Shown: positions 16,108-24,863 of the stretch, in pieces | How the letters are laid out: each line of letters begins with the position of its first letter | How positions within the stretch are numbered: position 1 is the first letter of the stretch | Assembly (NCBI GenBank): GCA_964531165.1 | Contig: CAZHEA010000010.1 | Location: 1 to 58,177, forward strand | DNA from: SZUA-229 sp964531165 | GTDB lineage: Bacteria > Pseudomonadota > Gammaproteobacteria > SZUA-229 | DNA: 58,177 nucleotides | Direction of reading: 5' to 3' | The notes under the pieces: model-generated | Databases searched by the model: none | What the model was told of the DNA's origin: nothing | Seen by the model: only the letters and a program-made list of their open reading frames with translations | Position numbers and translations under genes: made by a program

Positions 16108-18462
16108 ATGAAATTAATCAGTACTTTTTTAATGGTGATTGTGCTAATTTCCTGTGGTGATAAAAATAGCCTGACTAAAGAGCAGGTTGATATTGAATAT
16201 AGTGTTTTATTAAAAGGTGGCAATGATACTGTTTCATTTGTTAACCAGGCCCGGCCTGTTTTAGAGAAGCGCTGCATTGTATGTCATGGTTGCTATGATG
16301 CGCCATGTCAGCTGAAACTGACTTCAATTGAAGGTATCCGCCGCGGTGCTAACCCTAAAAAAGTATATGACCCTAATCTATTTACTGAGGCTGAACGAAC
16401 CCGCTTATTTATTGATGCAACTACAGAAGAACAGTGGCGAGAAAAAGGTTTTCATTCTGTTCTAAATGAGCAGGCTGATAATCCAGTTAATAATTTGCGT
16501 TACTCAGTGTTTTATAAAATATTACGTTTAAAGCAAGTTAATCCGCAACACCGGCTGGGAAAGATAGATGATGATATAGATTTAAGCTTAAATAGAAATC
16601 AGACATGTCCCACTAATGAATCATTTTCTGATTATGCTGATGACTTTCCGAATCAGGGGATGCCTTTTGCAACACCTAATTTAACTGACGATGAGTACCA
16701 TACATTAATTAAATGGATTTCTCAGGGATTACCGGATGATAGAGACTTCAATTTATCAGATGAAACTAAAAATCAAGTTGATAAATGGGAAGTTTTTTTT
16801 AATCAGAATGATTTAAAGTACCAGCTGACGAGCCGCTATATATATGAGCATCTGTTTCTAGGGCACCTGCATTTTAAAGGTGCAAATAATCGGGAGTTTT
16901 TTCGTCTAGTTCGTTCGAGCACACCATCAGGATCACCGATTAAAGAGATTGCTACTGCCCGACCTTATGAGCGTAATCAGTCAGAAAAAATCTACTATCG
17001 CTTGCGTTATGTAAAATCTTCAATTGTAAATAAGTCGCATATGGTTTATGAACTGTCCGATAAACGTATGCAACGTTATAAAGAATTGTTTATTCAGCCT
17101 GATTATCAGGTGAATAAATTACCTTCCTATGAAGCGAAGGTAGCGGCTAATCCGTTCAGGGCATTTGTAGATATTCCAGTGAAGTCTCGTTATAAATTTC
17201 TGCTTGATGATGCGAAGTTTTTTATTGAAGGTTTTATTAAAGGTCCGGTATGTCGCGGTCAGGTTGCCTTGAATGTGATAGAAGATCAGTTCTGGGTGTT
17301 TTTTATCGATCCGGATCATCTAAAAGTAAACAACGATAATAACTATTTAAAAGAGTTGGAAAAGAATCTGAGTTTACCATCTGAGGAAGGTAACACGATT
17401 AACTTAACGAGTGCCTGGGTGAATTACTGGACATTGCAGGTTGATTATATGGCAATGCGGCAAAAAGCATTTATGGCTTTGCCGAAAATGCAATTAGATG
17501 ATGCGCTTTCATTTGTCTGGGATGGCTCTGATGCTATGGATAAAAACAACCGTACTTTATCCATTTTCAGGCACTTTGATAGTGCAACGGTGAAACAGGG
17601 CTTAATTGGCAACTATCCTGAGTCGGCCTGGATAATGGATTATCCTATATTTGAACGAATCCACTATCTTCTGGTTGCAGGTTATGATGTGTATGGGAAT
17701 GTCGGGCACCAGTTTAATACGCGCATTTATATGGATTTTTTACGCATGGAGGCAGAGGATACTTTTTTAGCGATGTTGCCACCGAAAAATAGACAGAAGA
17801 TTCGTGAGTCATGGTATCTGGGAATTAGAGCTGATCAGGGCCGGTATTTTGATGAGCCCAAAAAATGGCTAAATGCACAAATTGTCAGTGGATATAAGAC
17901 CGATGATCCTTTAAGGGAGCTATATAAAAAGCTTGAACAGAAACTCGAAAATATTAACGGTAAAAAAGATTATATTAATCGTTGCACTGAAAGTGAATGT
18001 GAAAAATTATCAAAAATAGATAAGTACGTACAACGTATAACTAAAATTAGCGGTGAAAAAATATCGATGTTTCCGGAGACGGCATTACTTAAAGTGAAAA
18101 GTGATAAACATAGATACGTTTATACTTTAATTCATAACAAGGCTTATAAAAATGTATATACGTTGTTCGATGATGTGGACAATCGAGATAAAGAGTTCGA
18201 TACGTTAACGGTTTATAAGGGTATTTTAGGCGCATATCCAAACTTATTTTTTGTGGTAGATGAAGCTGAGATTGAAGCGTTTTCAGATAAGTTTATTTCG
18301 ATAAAAAACAAAAATGATTACGAGGAATTTGTCGCAATATATGGTGTTCGAAGAACCTCGCCCAGCTTCTGGAAAGAAGCCGACTGGTTTAATGAACAGC
18401 TTTCAAAACAAGACCCGCTTGGTTATGGGATATTTGATTTAAATCGATATAACAATATATAA
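16108..18462 (+). CDS. cti: Fatty acid cis/trans isomerase Cti
   Basis: 784 residues. Cti is a periplasmic c-type heme enzyme that turns cis double bonds of membrane phospholipid fatty acids into trans, stiffening the membrane within minutes of solvent, heat or osmotic stress. The heme site is visible: C56-I-V-C59-H60 after VNQARPVLEKR. The family blocks ARPYERNQSEKIYYRLRYV and SSIVNKSHMVYEL are present. The N-terminus ends in VLISC16, a plausible lipobox, so a lipid-anchored form is possible instead of the soluble form. Length is typical (about 760). It is followed after 22 bases by a small membrane protein gene on the same strand. Confidence 0.9.
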   Translation: MKLISTFLMVIVLISCGDKNSLTKEQVDIEYSVLLKGGNDTVSFVNQARPVLEKRCIVCHGCYDAPCQLKLTSIEGIRRGANPKKVYDPNLFTEAERTRLFIDATTEEQWREKGFHSVLNEQADNPVNNLRYSVFYKILRLKQVNPQHRLGKIDDDIDLSLNRNQTCPTNESFSDYADDFPNQGMPFATPNLTDDEYHTLIKWISQGLPDDRDFNLSDETKNQVDKWEVFFNQNDLKYQLTSRYIYEHLFLGHLHFKGANNREFFRLVRSSTPSGSPIKEIATARPYERNQSEKIYYRLRYVKSSIVNKSHMVYELSDKRMQRYKELFIQPDYQVNKLPSYEAKVAANPFRAFVDIPVKSRYKFLLDDAKFFIEGFIKGPVCRGQVALNVIEDQFWVFFIDPDHLKVNNDNNYLKELEKNLSLPSEEGNTINLTSAWVNYWTLQVDYMAMRQKAFMALPKMQLDDALSFVWDGSDAMDKNNRTLSIFRHFDSATVKQGLIGNYPESAWIMDYPIFERIHYLLVAGYDVYGNVGHQFNTRIYMDFLRMEAEDTFLAMLPPKNRQKIRESWYLGIRADQGRYFDEPKKWLNAQIVSGYKTDDPLRELYKKLEQKLENINGKKDYINRCTESECEKLSKIDKYVQRITKISGEKISMFPETALLKVKSDKHRYVYTLIHNKAYKNVYTLFDDVDNRDKEFDTLTVYKGILGAYPNLFFVVDEAEIEAFSDKFISIKNKNDYEEFVAIYGVRRTSPSFWKEADWFNEQLSKQDPLGYGIFDLNRYNNI

Positions 18463-18484
18463 ACTAACAGGGTCAATAAAACCT

Positions 18485-19369
18485 ATGTCACAAACAGTAA
18501 AAATGCAAAAGAAACATTTTATTAACTTGCTGGCTATTAGTATTCTGGCTCTGGCCGCATCAATTAGTTACTTTACCTATGAGTTGTCATTGTTTATCCG
18601 GCAGATACCAGACATACTGGAAAATGTCCGGGTAACCAGTGAAAAAATTGAACCGGCATTAAATGATATAAGTGAAATTCGAGATTTAATTAAACCGATT
18701 ATTGTAGAAGTTAATGGTATTCGTGTACAAATTCCGGCCATTTTAAAAGAAGTTAAAGAGGTACGTGAAGCCATTCCGCCGATACTTAAAGAATCGACAG
18801 CCATCCGTAAACAGATTCCTGATGCCTTGTCTTCGGCAGACAAAATGTCGACCTCAGTTGTGTTAATAAGTACACAACTGAAGGCGTATCAACCCATAGC
18901 AAACGAAACACTCATTCAGGTAGAAGGCACAAGAAAAGAAATCCCCTTAATACTGGATCGTACCAATGCGATGATAGACAGAGCGCGTTCTGCGGCAAAA
19001 GAAGTAAGCTCTGGTGCGATAACAGGAGCTATGGGAGGATTATTAACAGCACCGTTTAGACTGGTAGGCAGCTTTGGAAGTAGCGTGTTAGATTTAACAA
19101 AGTCTGAGTTGAATAATTACTCTAGTGAGGAGTTAGAGGAAATGAAAACGATGACACAGCAGTTATTACAAGATGGTGTACCTGGTGATGTTAGAGAATG
19201 GAGTGATCCTGAGAGTCATCGTCGTTTAAGTATCAAACTTGTCAAAGAGATTAATAAGTCTAGTCGTTTATGCCGAGAGCTGCTGATAAAATCATGGATA
19301 AATTCCAAAGCTGATCTGGAAAAAACGGTTACAGTTTGCAAAAATGAAAGTGGAGACTGGGAGGGGTAA
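18485..19369 (+). CDS. Membrane-anchored protein with repeated EIRxxIPxIL motifs
   Basis: 294 residues, not recognised. One membrane segment (about 12-32) is followed by an internal repeat of roughly 18-21 residues: IRQIPDILENVRVTSEKI, IRDLIKPIIVEVNG, IRVQIPAILKEVKE, VREAIPPILKESTA, IRKQIPDALSSADK. This predicts a long helical rod of the kind seen in MCE-like or apolipoprotein-like amphipathic helices. A small Gly-rich stretch (GAITGAMGGLLTAP) lies at about 178-192. The gene is 22 bases behind cti and probably co-transcribed, hinting at a role in the membrane stress response. That link is inference only. Confidence 0.6.
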   Translation: MSQTVKMQKKHFINLLAISILALAASISYFTYELSLFIRQIPDILENVRVTSEKIEPALNDISEIRDLIKPIIVEVNGIRVQIPAILKEVKEVREAIPPILKESTAIRKQIPDALSSADKMSTSVVLISTQLKAYQPIANETLIQVEGTRKEIPLILDRTNAMIDRARSAAKEVSSGAITGAMGGLLTAPFRLVGSFGSSVLDLTKSELNNYSSEELEEMKTMTQQLLQDGVPGDVREWSDPESHRRLSIKLVKEINKSSRLCRELLIKSWINSKADLEKTVTVCKNESGDWEG

Positions 19370-19409
19370 ATGTGATGTTTACATGTAAATACCTATAGTT
19401 TAAGCGATA

Positions 19410-19482
19410 TTTATTGAGTCTTTATGTTAAAAAATCAATTAATCAGTAATTCAATGAAGCTATTAATATGGGCTAGCACAGG
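19410..19482. repeat. GACACCCAT inverted-end repeat, copy 6 (decayed)
   Basis: TTATTGAGTCTTTATGTTAA at the left and ATATGGGCTAGCACAGG at the right, with the family core AATTAATCAGTAATTCAATG. It fills part of a 350-base gap; the rest shows nothing clear. Confidence 0.5.
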
Positions 19483-19719
19483 TTATGCAGTTAAAGCCTG
19501 ATTTTAGATGAATTATTATTATTTTTAATGACCTGAAATTAGCTTACTATTTTATAATAAATTAGTTTCATTTTCACCGTAGTGATAAAATGTTACTTTC
19601 ATAGTTAATCAGATTGTTGTGACAGGGTGTAAGAGTATGGTGAAAAGATATTTTTGTTGTTGAAGTTAGTGAGCGTAGCTTTGAAAAGTATGTAATTAAT
19701 AATTCAAATCTTTGTTGAT

Positions 19720-20103
19720 ATGGGGGAAGCCCAGCAGGCCGCTGATTTATTTAACCGGCTTCCCAATGTAGACAAAAAAAGTACTACTGGACAGAGTTTG
19801 TCAGGTCAGTTATGGATGATTGAAGAAGCTAATATAACGGCAGGGTTACAACGTTTAAAAGAAACGATACTGATGAACTCTGATAATCTGGATGCTCGCT
19901 TTGATTGTGCAATATGTGAAATAGCGCAGCACAATACAGAGCAAGGGCTAGAATATCTATTTTACATTCAAAAAAATAATGCAGATTTTAAAGATGGTAT
20001 AGCAAAGGAATTGATTATTACAATTATAAATGCGCTTTCAAATAATGATCCGCAAAAAGCTCAGCAATACCGCTCTCAGTTAACGAGTATTATGGCTGTT
20101 TAA
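19720..20103 (+). pseudogene. Truncated CnoX (YbbN), TPR tail only
   Basis: 127 residues that match only the C-terminal TPR part of CnoX/YbbN, the thioredoxin-fold chaperedoxin. The matching features are ANITAGLQRLKETIL…NLDARFDCAICEIAQHNTEQ…FYIQKNNADFKDGIAKEL and a closing DPQKAQQYRSQLTSIM. A complete protein is about 280 residues with an N-terminal thioredoxin domain. Here an in-frame stop lies just upstream of the ATG, and the 350 bases before it hold a decayed repeat and no thioredoxin sequence. The tail could still be translated, but I regard it as the remnant of a deleted gene. Confidence 0.65.
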
Positions 20104-20135
20104 TTCGTCTGCGATGTTTTTAGTGGCGAATAGAT

Positions 20136-21197
20136 TTATTTACCACATGTGTCTTCTGTATTCGCCGGTGCCATATTTAAATATGGTTTGCAATAACAGG
20201 GGCTAACACCCTTGTTCCAGTGAATTTTACAACGGTTAACCCAGGTTTTGGTGTTTTTTTGTTTCCATGCCATTTCCTTTTTCTGAGTTATTTCATCCTC
20301 TTTTTTTCTTAGTTCTTCCTGATGTAATTTTTCGCGTTGCGCCAGACGTCTTTCCTGCTGTTGTTTTTTAGCTGTTTTTTCAGCCTTAAGACGGCGCTTT
20401 TCCTCAAGTATTTCGCTTTTTGTTGACTGACGTGCTGCACTTTGCATTGTTCTGTTACGGCAAGGGTAACTTACCGGTTTAATTGTTTTAGAAAATTCAA
20501 CAGGTATGCGGGTGTAACAAGTTTTGGTAACTTTTTTCAGTTTTTTAACGGTCGTCTTTTCGGGCACAGATTTGTTAACGAGTTTTGTTTTGGACGGCTT
20601 TTTATTTAAAGATATATATTGGTTGTATGCAGTACTGAAACCTTGCATTTTATAAGTTAAATGGGTGACGTATTTGTCGAGCTTGAACTCTACTATTAGT
20701 GTTGTCGCTTCCTTTAACTGTAAGTGGCTGGCTTCGTTGAGTTTGATAATGATCTCACCCTTATCTTTATTAATAAGACATATATTGTCTCTGACTCGGG
20801 TATCAATTCGTAACATTTTATAATTAACCGGGTTTAGGCGGTTATTCAGACACCATTGAAAACGGTTTAGGCGGTTGCCATTAACAATGATATCTAATAC
20901 ATCAAGTGTTTCAACGGGCCGGGATTCTAATGATTGTCCGGCATCATTACTTTTTGCCAGACGTAATTTAAGTTGTTGATCGTTAATGATTAGCTGATAG
21001 TAAACATTGTTACCGCGATGTTTGTTTCGGCCTGTTTTAGTAGAGCCAGATTTATCGCTAGTCCACTGTACTTCAGTGCCAAATTTTATCGACAAACTTT
21101 TATCAAATGGATTTAAACCGGCATTAGAATTCAAACTAAAACCAGCAATTGTTATGAATAAAAATAGAGCTGACTGATAGGATTTTATTTGCTGCAT
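20136..21197 (-). CDS. Secreted protein with beta-rich N-half and charged coiled coil
   Basis: 353 residues, unrecognised. A Sec signal peptide (about 1-26, ending SLNSNA) precedes a probably beta-rich region (30-200), a Lys-rich linker and a long highly charged helix (about 255-315, EEKRRLKAEKTAKKQQQERR), followed by a Cys-containing tail (NRCKIHWNKGVSPCYC). Cysteines occur in pairs in the second half (CYT…CRN; CK…CYC), suggesting disulfides in the periplasm. It stands alone on the minus strand between the CnoX remnant and the porin module. No function proposed. Confidence 0.6.
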   Translation of the reverse strand: MQQIKSYQSALFLFITIAGFSLNSNAGLNPFDKSLSIKFGTEVQWTSDKSGSTKTGRNKHRGNNVYYQLIINDQQLKLRLAKSNDAGQSLESRPVETLDVLDIIVNGNRLNRFQWCLNNRLNPVNYKMLRIDTRVRDNICLINKDKGEIIIKLNEASHLQLKEATTLIVEFKLDKYVTHLTYKMQGFSTAYNQYISLNKKPSKTKLVNKSVPEKTTVKKLKKVTKTCYTRIPVEFSKTIKPVSYPCRNRTMQSAARQSTKSEILEEKRRLKAEKTAKKQQQERRLAQREKLHQEELRKKEDEITQKKEMAWKQKNTKTWVNRCKIHWNKGVSPCYCKPYLNMAPANTEDTCGK

Positions 21198-21338
21198 AGT
21201 GTCCTTGAGTATTAAATTATTCTTTTATTCATCAATTTCTATTGAACTAATGGTTCTTATTTCTAGAATAGATGTTTATTTATTATAGTTAAATTATAAA
21301 GCTAGATTTCTTGCTTATATGTAGCATATGTTACATAT

Positions 21339-21356
21339 ATATGACTTCGGTCATAT
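21339..21356. promoter_or_regulatory. UUCG-capped hairpin upstream of the porin
   Basis: ATATGAC-TTCG-GTCATAT: a perfect 7-bp stem with a stable UUCG tetraloop, in an otherwise AT-rich 330-base gap between divergent genes. It lacks a T-tract, so it is more likely a leader structure or operator than a terminator. Confidence 0.4.
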
Positions 21357-21526
21357 TATTCTAGCTAATAAAACCATTAATAACATAATGTTATTGCTAT
21401 TTATTCATAAGCAACCTATATAACTAAGATTAATAGATTGTCATGCTTGAATTTAATCTAGTTTAGAAATCAAGCTTTATGGCTGAAATTACAATAATAA
21501 TAAATTTACCCACGGAGTTTGAAACC

Positions 21527-22702
21527 ATGTTTTCAATGCAAAAGCGGTTATCAACCATCATTATAATTAGTGCTAGCCTTATGGCTCAGTCTGCTTATGC
21601 GGCTGACTGGACTGAAAAAGTCACTATTAAAGGATTTGCATCAGCGGTTTATCAGCAAACAGATGATCCGGTATTTTTTAACGGTGATTGTGCACGTACT
21701 TTTACCGGTCCGATACCCGATTCATGTGATGGTACACCCGGCGGCGAACCAGGTACTGTGAATGGTGTAACACCAGCAAATGGTGGCATTAATGAGGATG
21801 GTTCGTTTCGTAGAACACGGATAGGTCTGAATATAAATGCGAATATCAATGAGCGTGTCACCTTGCAAACCCAGTTTCTGGTATTAGAAGAAGAAGATGA
21901 ATATAAGATGCATCTTGACTGGGGCTTTATTAGTCTCGCTATTAATGATGAACATACGATTCGTGCCGGTAAGATAAAACTACCTGTGGGGCTGGTTAAT
22001 GAATTTCAGAGTGTGGGTTTTGCTTTTCCCTGGATAGAAGCTCCTCAGCTGTTTTATACCGCTGATTTCAATGGCGCGAACATAACCCGTGAGTCTTACC
22101 GTGGATTGAGCTATTTATGGCAAACCTATGTCGGTGACTGGGCATTTAGTACGGATATATTCTGGGGAAATATTGCGCTTGAGGGCATGAGTCTAAATGG
22201 CATGCTCGGCGCTACTTTGAAAGCGGAGTGGGATGATTCGGTTTATGTTCAGGCAAGCACCTATAGTGGAGATATGCTGTATGAACCGAGAATGAGCGCT
22301 ATGTTAAATGGTACTCATCAGGTAGCAACTATTGGTATTGGTGGTGATATCAATGGCTTTCTGTTTTATTCAGAATATGCAAATGTAACCATGGATATGG
22401 ATATGCAGGAATCCACTACCTGGTATGCGAGTGCCGGTTATACCTTTGATGAAGTGACATTGTTAGTCACGCATCAAAATATGGATAAAGGTGTAAATGT
22501 ACCGGAAGCTATGAAAAATGCACAGACAATGGATAGTATCACTTTAAGGTATGATGTTTTTTACAACACCGCATTAAAGTTTGAGTTAAGTAAAATTGAT
22601 ACAGAAAAGGGGGTCGGTTTATTTGCCGCAGGTGCTGCCACTGATATAAAACCAGCTGACAGTGTAAATATGTTTGGTATGGCACTTGAAGTGATATTTT
22701 AA
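21527..22702 (+). CDS. Outer-membrane porin, first module
   Basis: About 391 residues from the ATG at 21527, which follows CGGAG at a good distance; an upstream start at 21479 would only add residues before the signal peptide. The signal peptide (MFSMQKRLSTIIIISASLMA then QSAYA) is followed by alternating beta-strand sequence such as VTIKGFASAVYQQ, RRTRIGLNINANINERVTLQ and HTIRAGKIKLPVGLVN, ending in MFGMALEVIF with a terminal Phe. This fits a monomeric porin in the gram-negative porin superfamily. The next gene, 12 bases on, encodes a PstS-like protein and then chemoreceptors follow. That arrangement resembles the porin/binding-protein/kinase group at 39-43 kb. Confidence 0.8.
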   Translation: MFSMQKRLSTIIIISASLMAQSAYAADWTEKVTIKGFASAVYQQTDDPVFFNGDCARTFTGPIPDSCDGTPGGEPGTVNGVTPANGGINEDGSFRRTRIGLNINANINERVTLQTQFLVLEEEDEYKMHLDWGFISLAINDEHTIRAGKIKLPVGLVNEFQSVGFAFPWIEAPQLFYTADFNGANITRESYRGLSYLWQTYVGDWAFSTDIFWGNIALEGMSLNGMLGATLKAEWDDSVYVQASTYSGDMLYEPRMSAMLNGTHQVATIGIGGDINGFLFYSEYANVTMDMDMQESTTWYASAGYTFDEVTLLVTHQNMDKGVNVPEAMKNAQTMDSITLRYDVFYNTALKFELSKIDTEKGVGLFAAGAATDIKPADSVNMFGMALEVIF

Positions 22703-22714
22703 AGGAGAGTGGAT

Positions 22715-23176
22715 ATGAATACGGCATTTAAAAATATAAAACTTTGTTCGGTACGTTTGTTTACCGTTATATCTACTCTAGCTATAGCGCTGTTATTTCA
22801 GAGTGTTGCGATGGCCGATGTGGCAGTAATTGCTAATAAAGGCATAGCGATAGGAAGTATTGACAAGGCAACGGTAAAATCAATCTATCTGGGTAAGTTA
22901 AAGTCATGGCCTGACGGATCAGCTTTAATTGTTGTTGATATGACTGCCGGCACAACCGCGCGTAAGCAGTTTCTTAAACAGGTGGTGGGTAAAAAAGAAA
23001 TTAAATTTGATTCATACTGGTCTAGAAAGGCATTTTCAGGTAAAGGCACTCCACCAAAAAATCTGGGAAATGATGCAGATATTAAAGCATTTATAGCAGC
23101 TAATACGGGCAGTATTGGTTTCATAGATGCAAGTGGTGTTGATGCATCAGTAAAAGTATTAATGACAGTTAAGTAG
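22715..23176 (+). CDS. Small PstS-like periplasmic binding protein
   Basis: 153 residues from the ATG at 22715; a GTG six bases earlier lies inside the Shine-Dalgarno AAAGGAGAG. A signal peptide (ending SVAMA) precedes a single PstS-like lobe: VIANKGIAIGSIDKATVKSI, YLGKLKSWPDG, then GSIGFID near the end. PstS proteins bind phosphate or similar oxyanions and are twice this length. These short single-domain forms are often called phosphate ABC transporter substrate-binding-like but have no transporter beside them. Here it sits between a porin and a chemoreceptor, so a role in presenting a ligand to the receptor is likely. Ligand unknown. Confidence 0.75.
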   Translation: MNTAFKNIKLCSVRLFTVISTLAIALLFQSVAMADVAVIANKGIAIGSIDKATVKSIYLGKLKSWPDGSALIVVDMTAGTTARKQFLKQVVGKKEIKFDSYWSRKAFSGKGTPPKNLGNDADIKAFIAANTGSIGFIDASGVDASVKVLMTVK

Positions 23177-23182
23177 CTATTT

Positions 23183-23211
23183 CCCTCTCTCTTTAATTAT
23201 AAGAGAGAGGG
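23183..23211. terminator. Strong hairpin between the binding protein and the chemoreceptor
   Basis: Perfect 11-bp stem CCCTCTCTCTT / AAGAGAGAGGG with loop TAATTAT and no T-tract. It could lower read-through or protect the 3' end of the porin/binding-protein message, giving more of these than of the receptor. Confidence 0.55.
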
Positions 23212-23235
23212 CATTAATACGAATAAGGATAGTAG

Positions 23236-24849
23236 ATGAAGATGCTTTTCAGGTTTACCATAAAAATTAAAATACTCATGATCGCACTGGTTGCCTTAGT
23301 GGGGTTTAGCATCATAACGGCATATCAATACGCCATTAATATGGATAATGACTTACGTTTAGATGCGGTAAAAAATATATATTTTCCTGTTCTGGGACAC
23401 CTTGATACTAACAAAGTACGTCTGGATAAAATCACCGGAGGCTTAAATGCTGCTGTCGCTGACGGCGAAATGGATATGGTGGAAGAAGTTGACCAGATTG
23501 CTGCAGGGATGCGTGCTTCATTTGAGTCTGTTGCAGATATAGATAAGAAATCAACTGAACATATTAATAAAATTGTTCTGCATTTTAATGATTATTATAA
23601 AGTCGCCAGAGATCTTACAGAAGGAATGATCAACGAATCAGTTTCCGCTGATCAGGTGCAAACAAGTATCAAGTTAATGACCGGACTGCTGAATACTTTT
23701 AGGCAGGAGTTAAGTGTTGTGCGTGACGACTCCTATAATAATTTTATACATGCGTTAGACGAAAGCCAAAAATCTTCAGATCAGGCAATGGTACTGATGA
23801 TTATTATCAGTGCGATTTGTGTCGTTGTGTTGGGATTAACGTCCATTTTAATCTCCACAAAAATCAGTGCAAATCTCGCAGATGTTGTGACTTCGTTAAA
23901 GAAGATTGCCAGTGGTGATCTAACCTGCGAATTACACAGTAACAGTAATGACGAGGTCTCGGAAGTTGTAGAAAACTGTAATACGCTTATTCAAAAACTC
24001 AGAAGTGCTTTAGGTGATGTTTCAAACTCAGCACATTTGATAGCAAATTCTGCACAATCTTTATTGATAACAGCGGATCAGTCGAGTCAACATGCTCTGG
24101 ATCAACAAAACAGGCTGGAGCAGGTTGCGACAGCGACTAATGAGATGTCCAGTAGTATTCAGGAAGTCGCAACTGCGACATCCAGTGCAGCAACTGCAGC
24201 CAATGATGCCAGTGTGGAAGCAAACGGTGGAACGGTACAGGCAAATAAAGCAGTTGAAACTCTGCAACAGTTACGTGCTGCGATAGATCGTGGCAGTAGC
24301 GCTGTAAGTGAAGTACAGGTAGAGAGCAGTAATATTGGTACCGTGCTGGATGTTATTCGCAGTATCGCAGAACAGACAAATCTGCTGGCGCTTAATGCCG
24401 CTATAGAAGCTGCCCGTGCAGGTGAAGCAGGTAGAGGTTTTGCTGTAGTGGCGGATGAGGTGCGTACACTGGCTTCACGAACGCAGGAAGCAACGGCTGA
24501 GATTCAATCAATGATTGAAAAGCTGCAGGAACGTAGTACACATACCGTTACTGTAATGGACCAGTCAAGTAAATCATCCGATGCAACTGAGTCTGCGGTA
24601 AATGCCGGCGCGATTGCGTTAAAAAAGATGTCTGAACATGCGATTAGTATTAATGATTTAAATACACAAATTGCGACTGCTACTGAGCAACAATCTGCAG
24701 TTGCAGAAGAAATAAATAAAAATGTTCACGATATAAGTGATTTCTCAAAGCAAACAGCAGTTGAAGCCAGAACCAATTCAGATGAAAGTAAATCACTAAC
24801 CGTATTAGCTAAGCAGCTACAAACGTTAGTGGATGAGTTTAAAATTTAG
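23236..24849 (+). CDS. Methyl-accepting chemotaxis protein with four-helix ligand domain
   Basis: 537 residues. TM1 (about 10-30), a helical periplasmic domain of about 155 residues resembling the 4HB_MCP type, TM2 (about 187-208), HAMP (210-262) and a cytoplasmic signalling domain with the highly conserved hairpin tip EQTNLLALNAAIEAARAGEAG then RGFAVVADEVR. It relays periplasmic ligand signals to CheA/CheW and so to the flagellar motor. No che or flagellar genes are in the window. Adjacent upstream genes encode a porin and a small binding protein, which may supply the ligand. A second receptor follows after 14 bases. Confidence 0.92.
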   Translation: MKMLFRFTIKIKILMIALVALVGFSIITAYQYAINMDNDLRLDAVKNIYFPVLGHLDTNKVRLDKITGGLNAAVADGEMDMVEEVDQIAAGMRASFESVADIDKKSTEHINKIVLHFNDYYKVARDLTEGMINESVSADQVQTSIKLMTGLLNTFRQELSVVRDDSYNNFIHALDESQKSSDQAMVLMIIISAICVVVLGLTSILISTKISANLADVVTSLKKIASGDLTCELHSNSNDEVSEVVENCNTLIQKLRSALGDVSNSAHLIANSAQSLLITADQSSQHALDQQNRLEQVATATNEMSSSIQEVATATSSAATAANDASVEANGGTVQANKAVETLQQLRAAIDRGSSAVSEVQVESSNIGTVLDVIRSIAEQTNLLALNAAIEAARAGEAGRGFAVVADEVRTLASRTQEATAEIQSMIEKLQERSTHTVTVMDQSSKSSDATESAVNAGAIALKKMSEHAISINDLNTQIATATEQQSAVAEEINKNVHDISDFSKQTAVEARTNSDESKSLTVLAKQLQTLVDEFKI

Positions 24850-24863
24850 AGCTCAACTTAATT

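Noticed and set aside
16108..18462. Reading the CxxCH protein as a cytochrome c peroxidase partner of the molybdoenzyme
   Set aside because: It has one heme motif and the sequence blocks of Cti; di-heme peroxidases are about half as long with two motifs.
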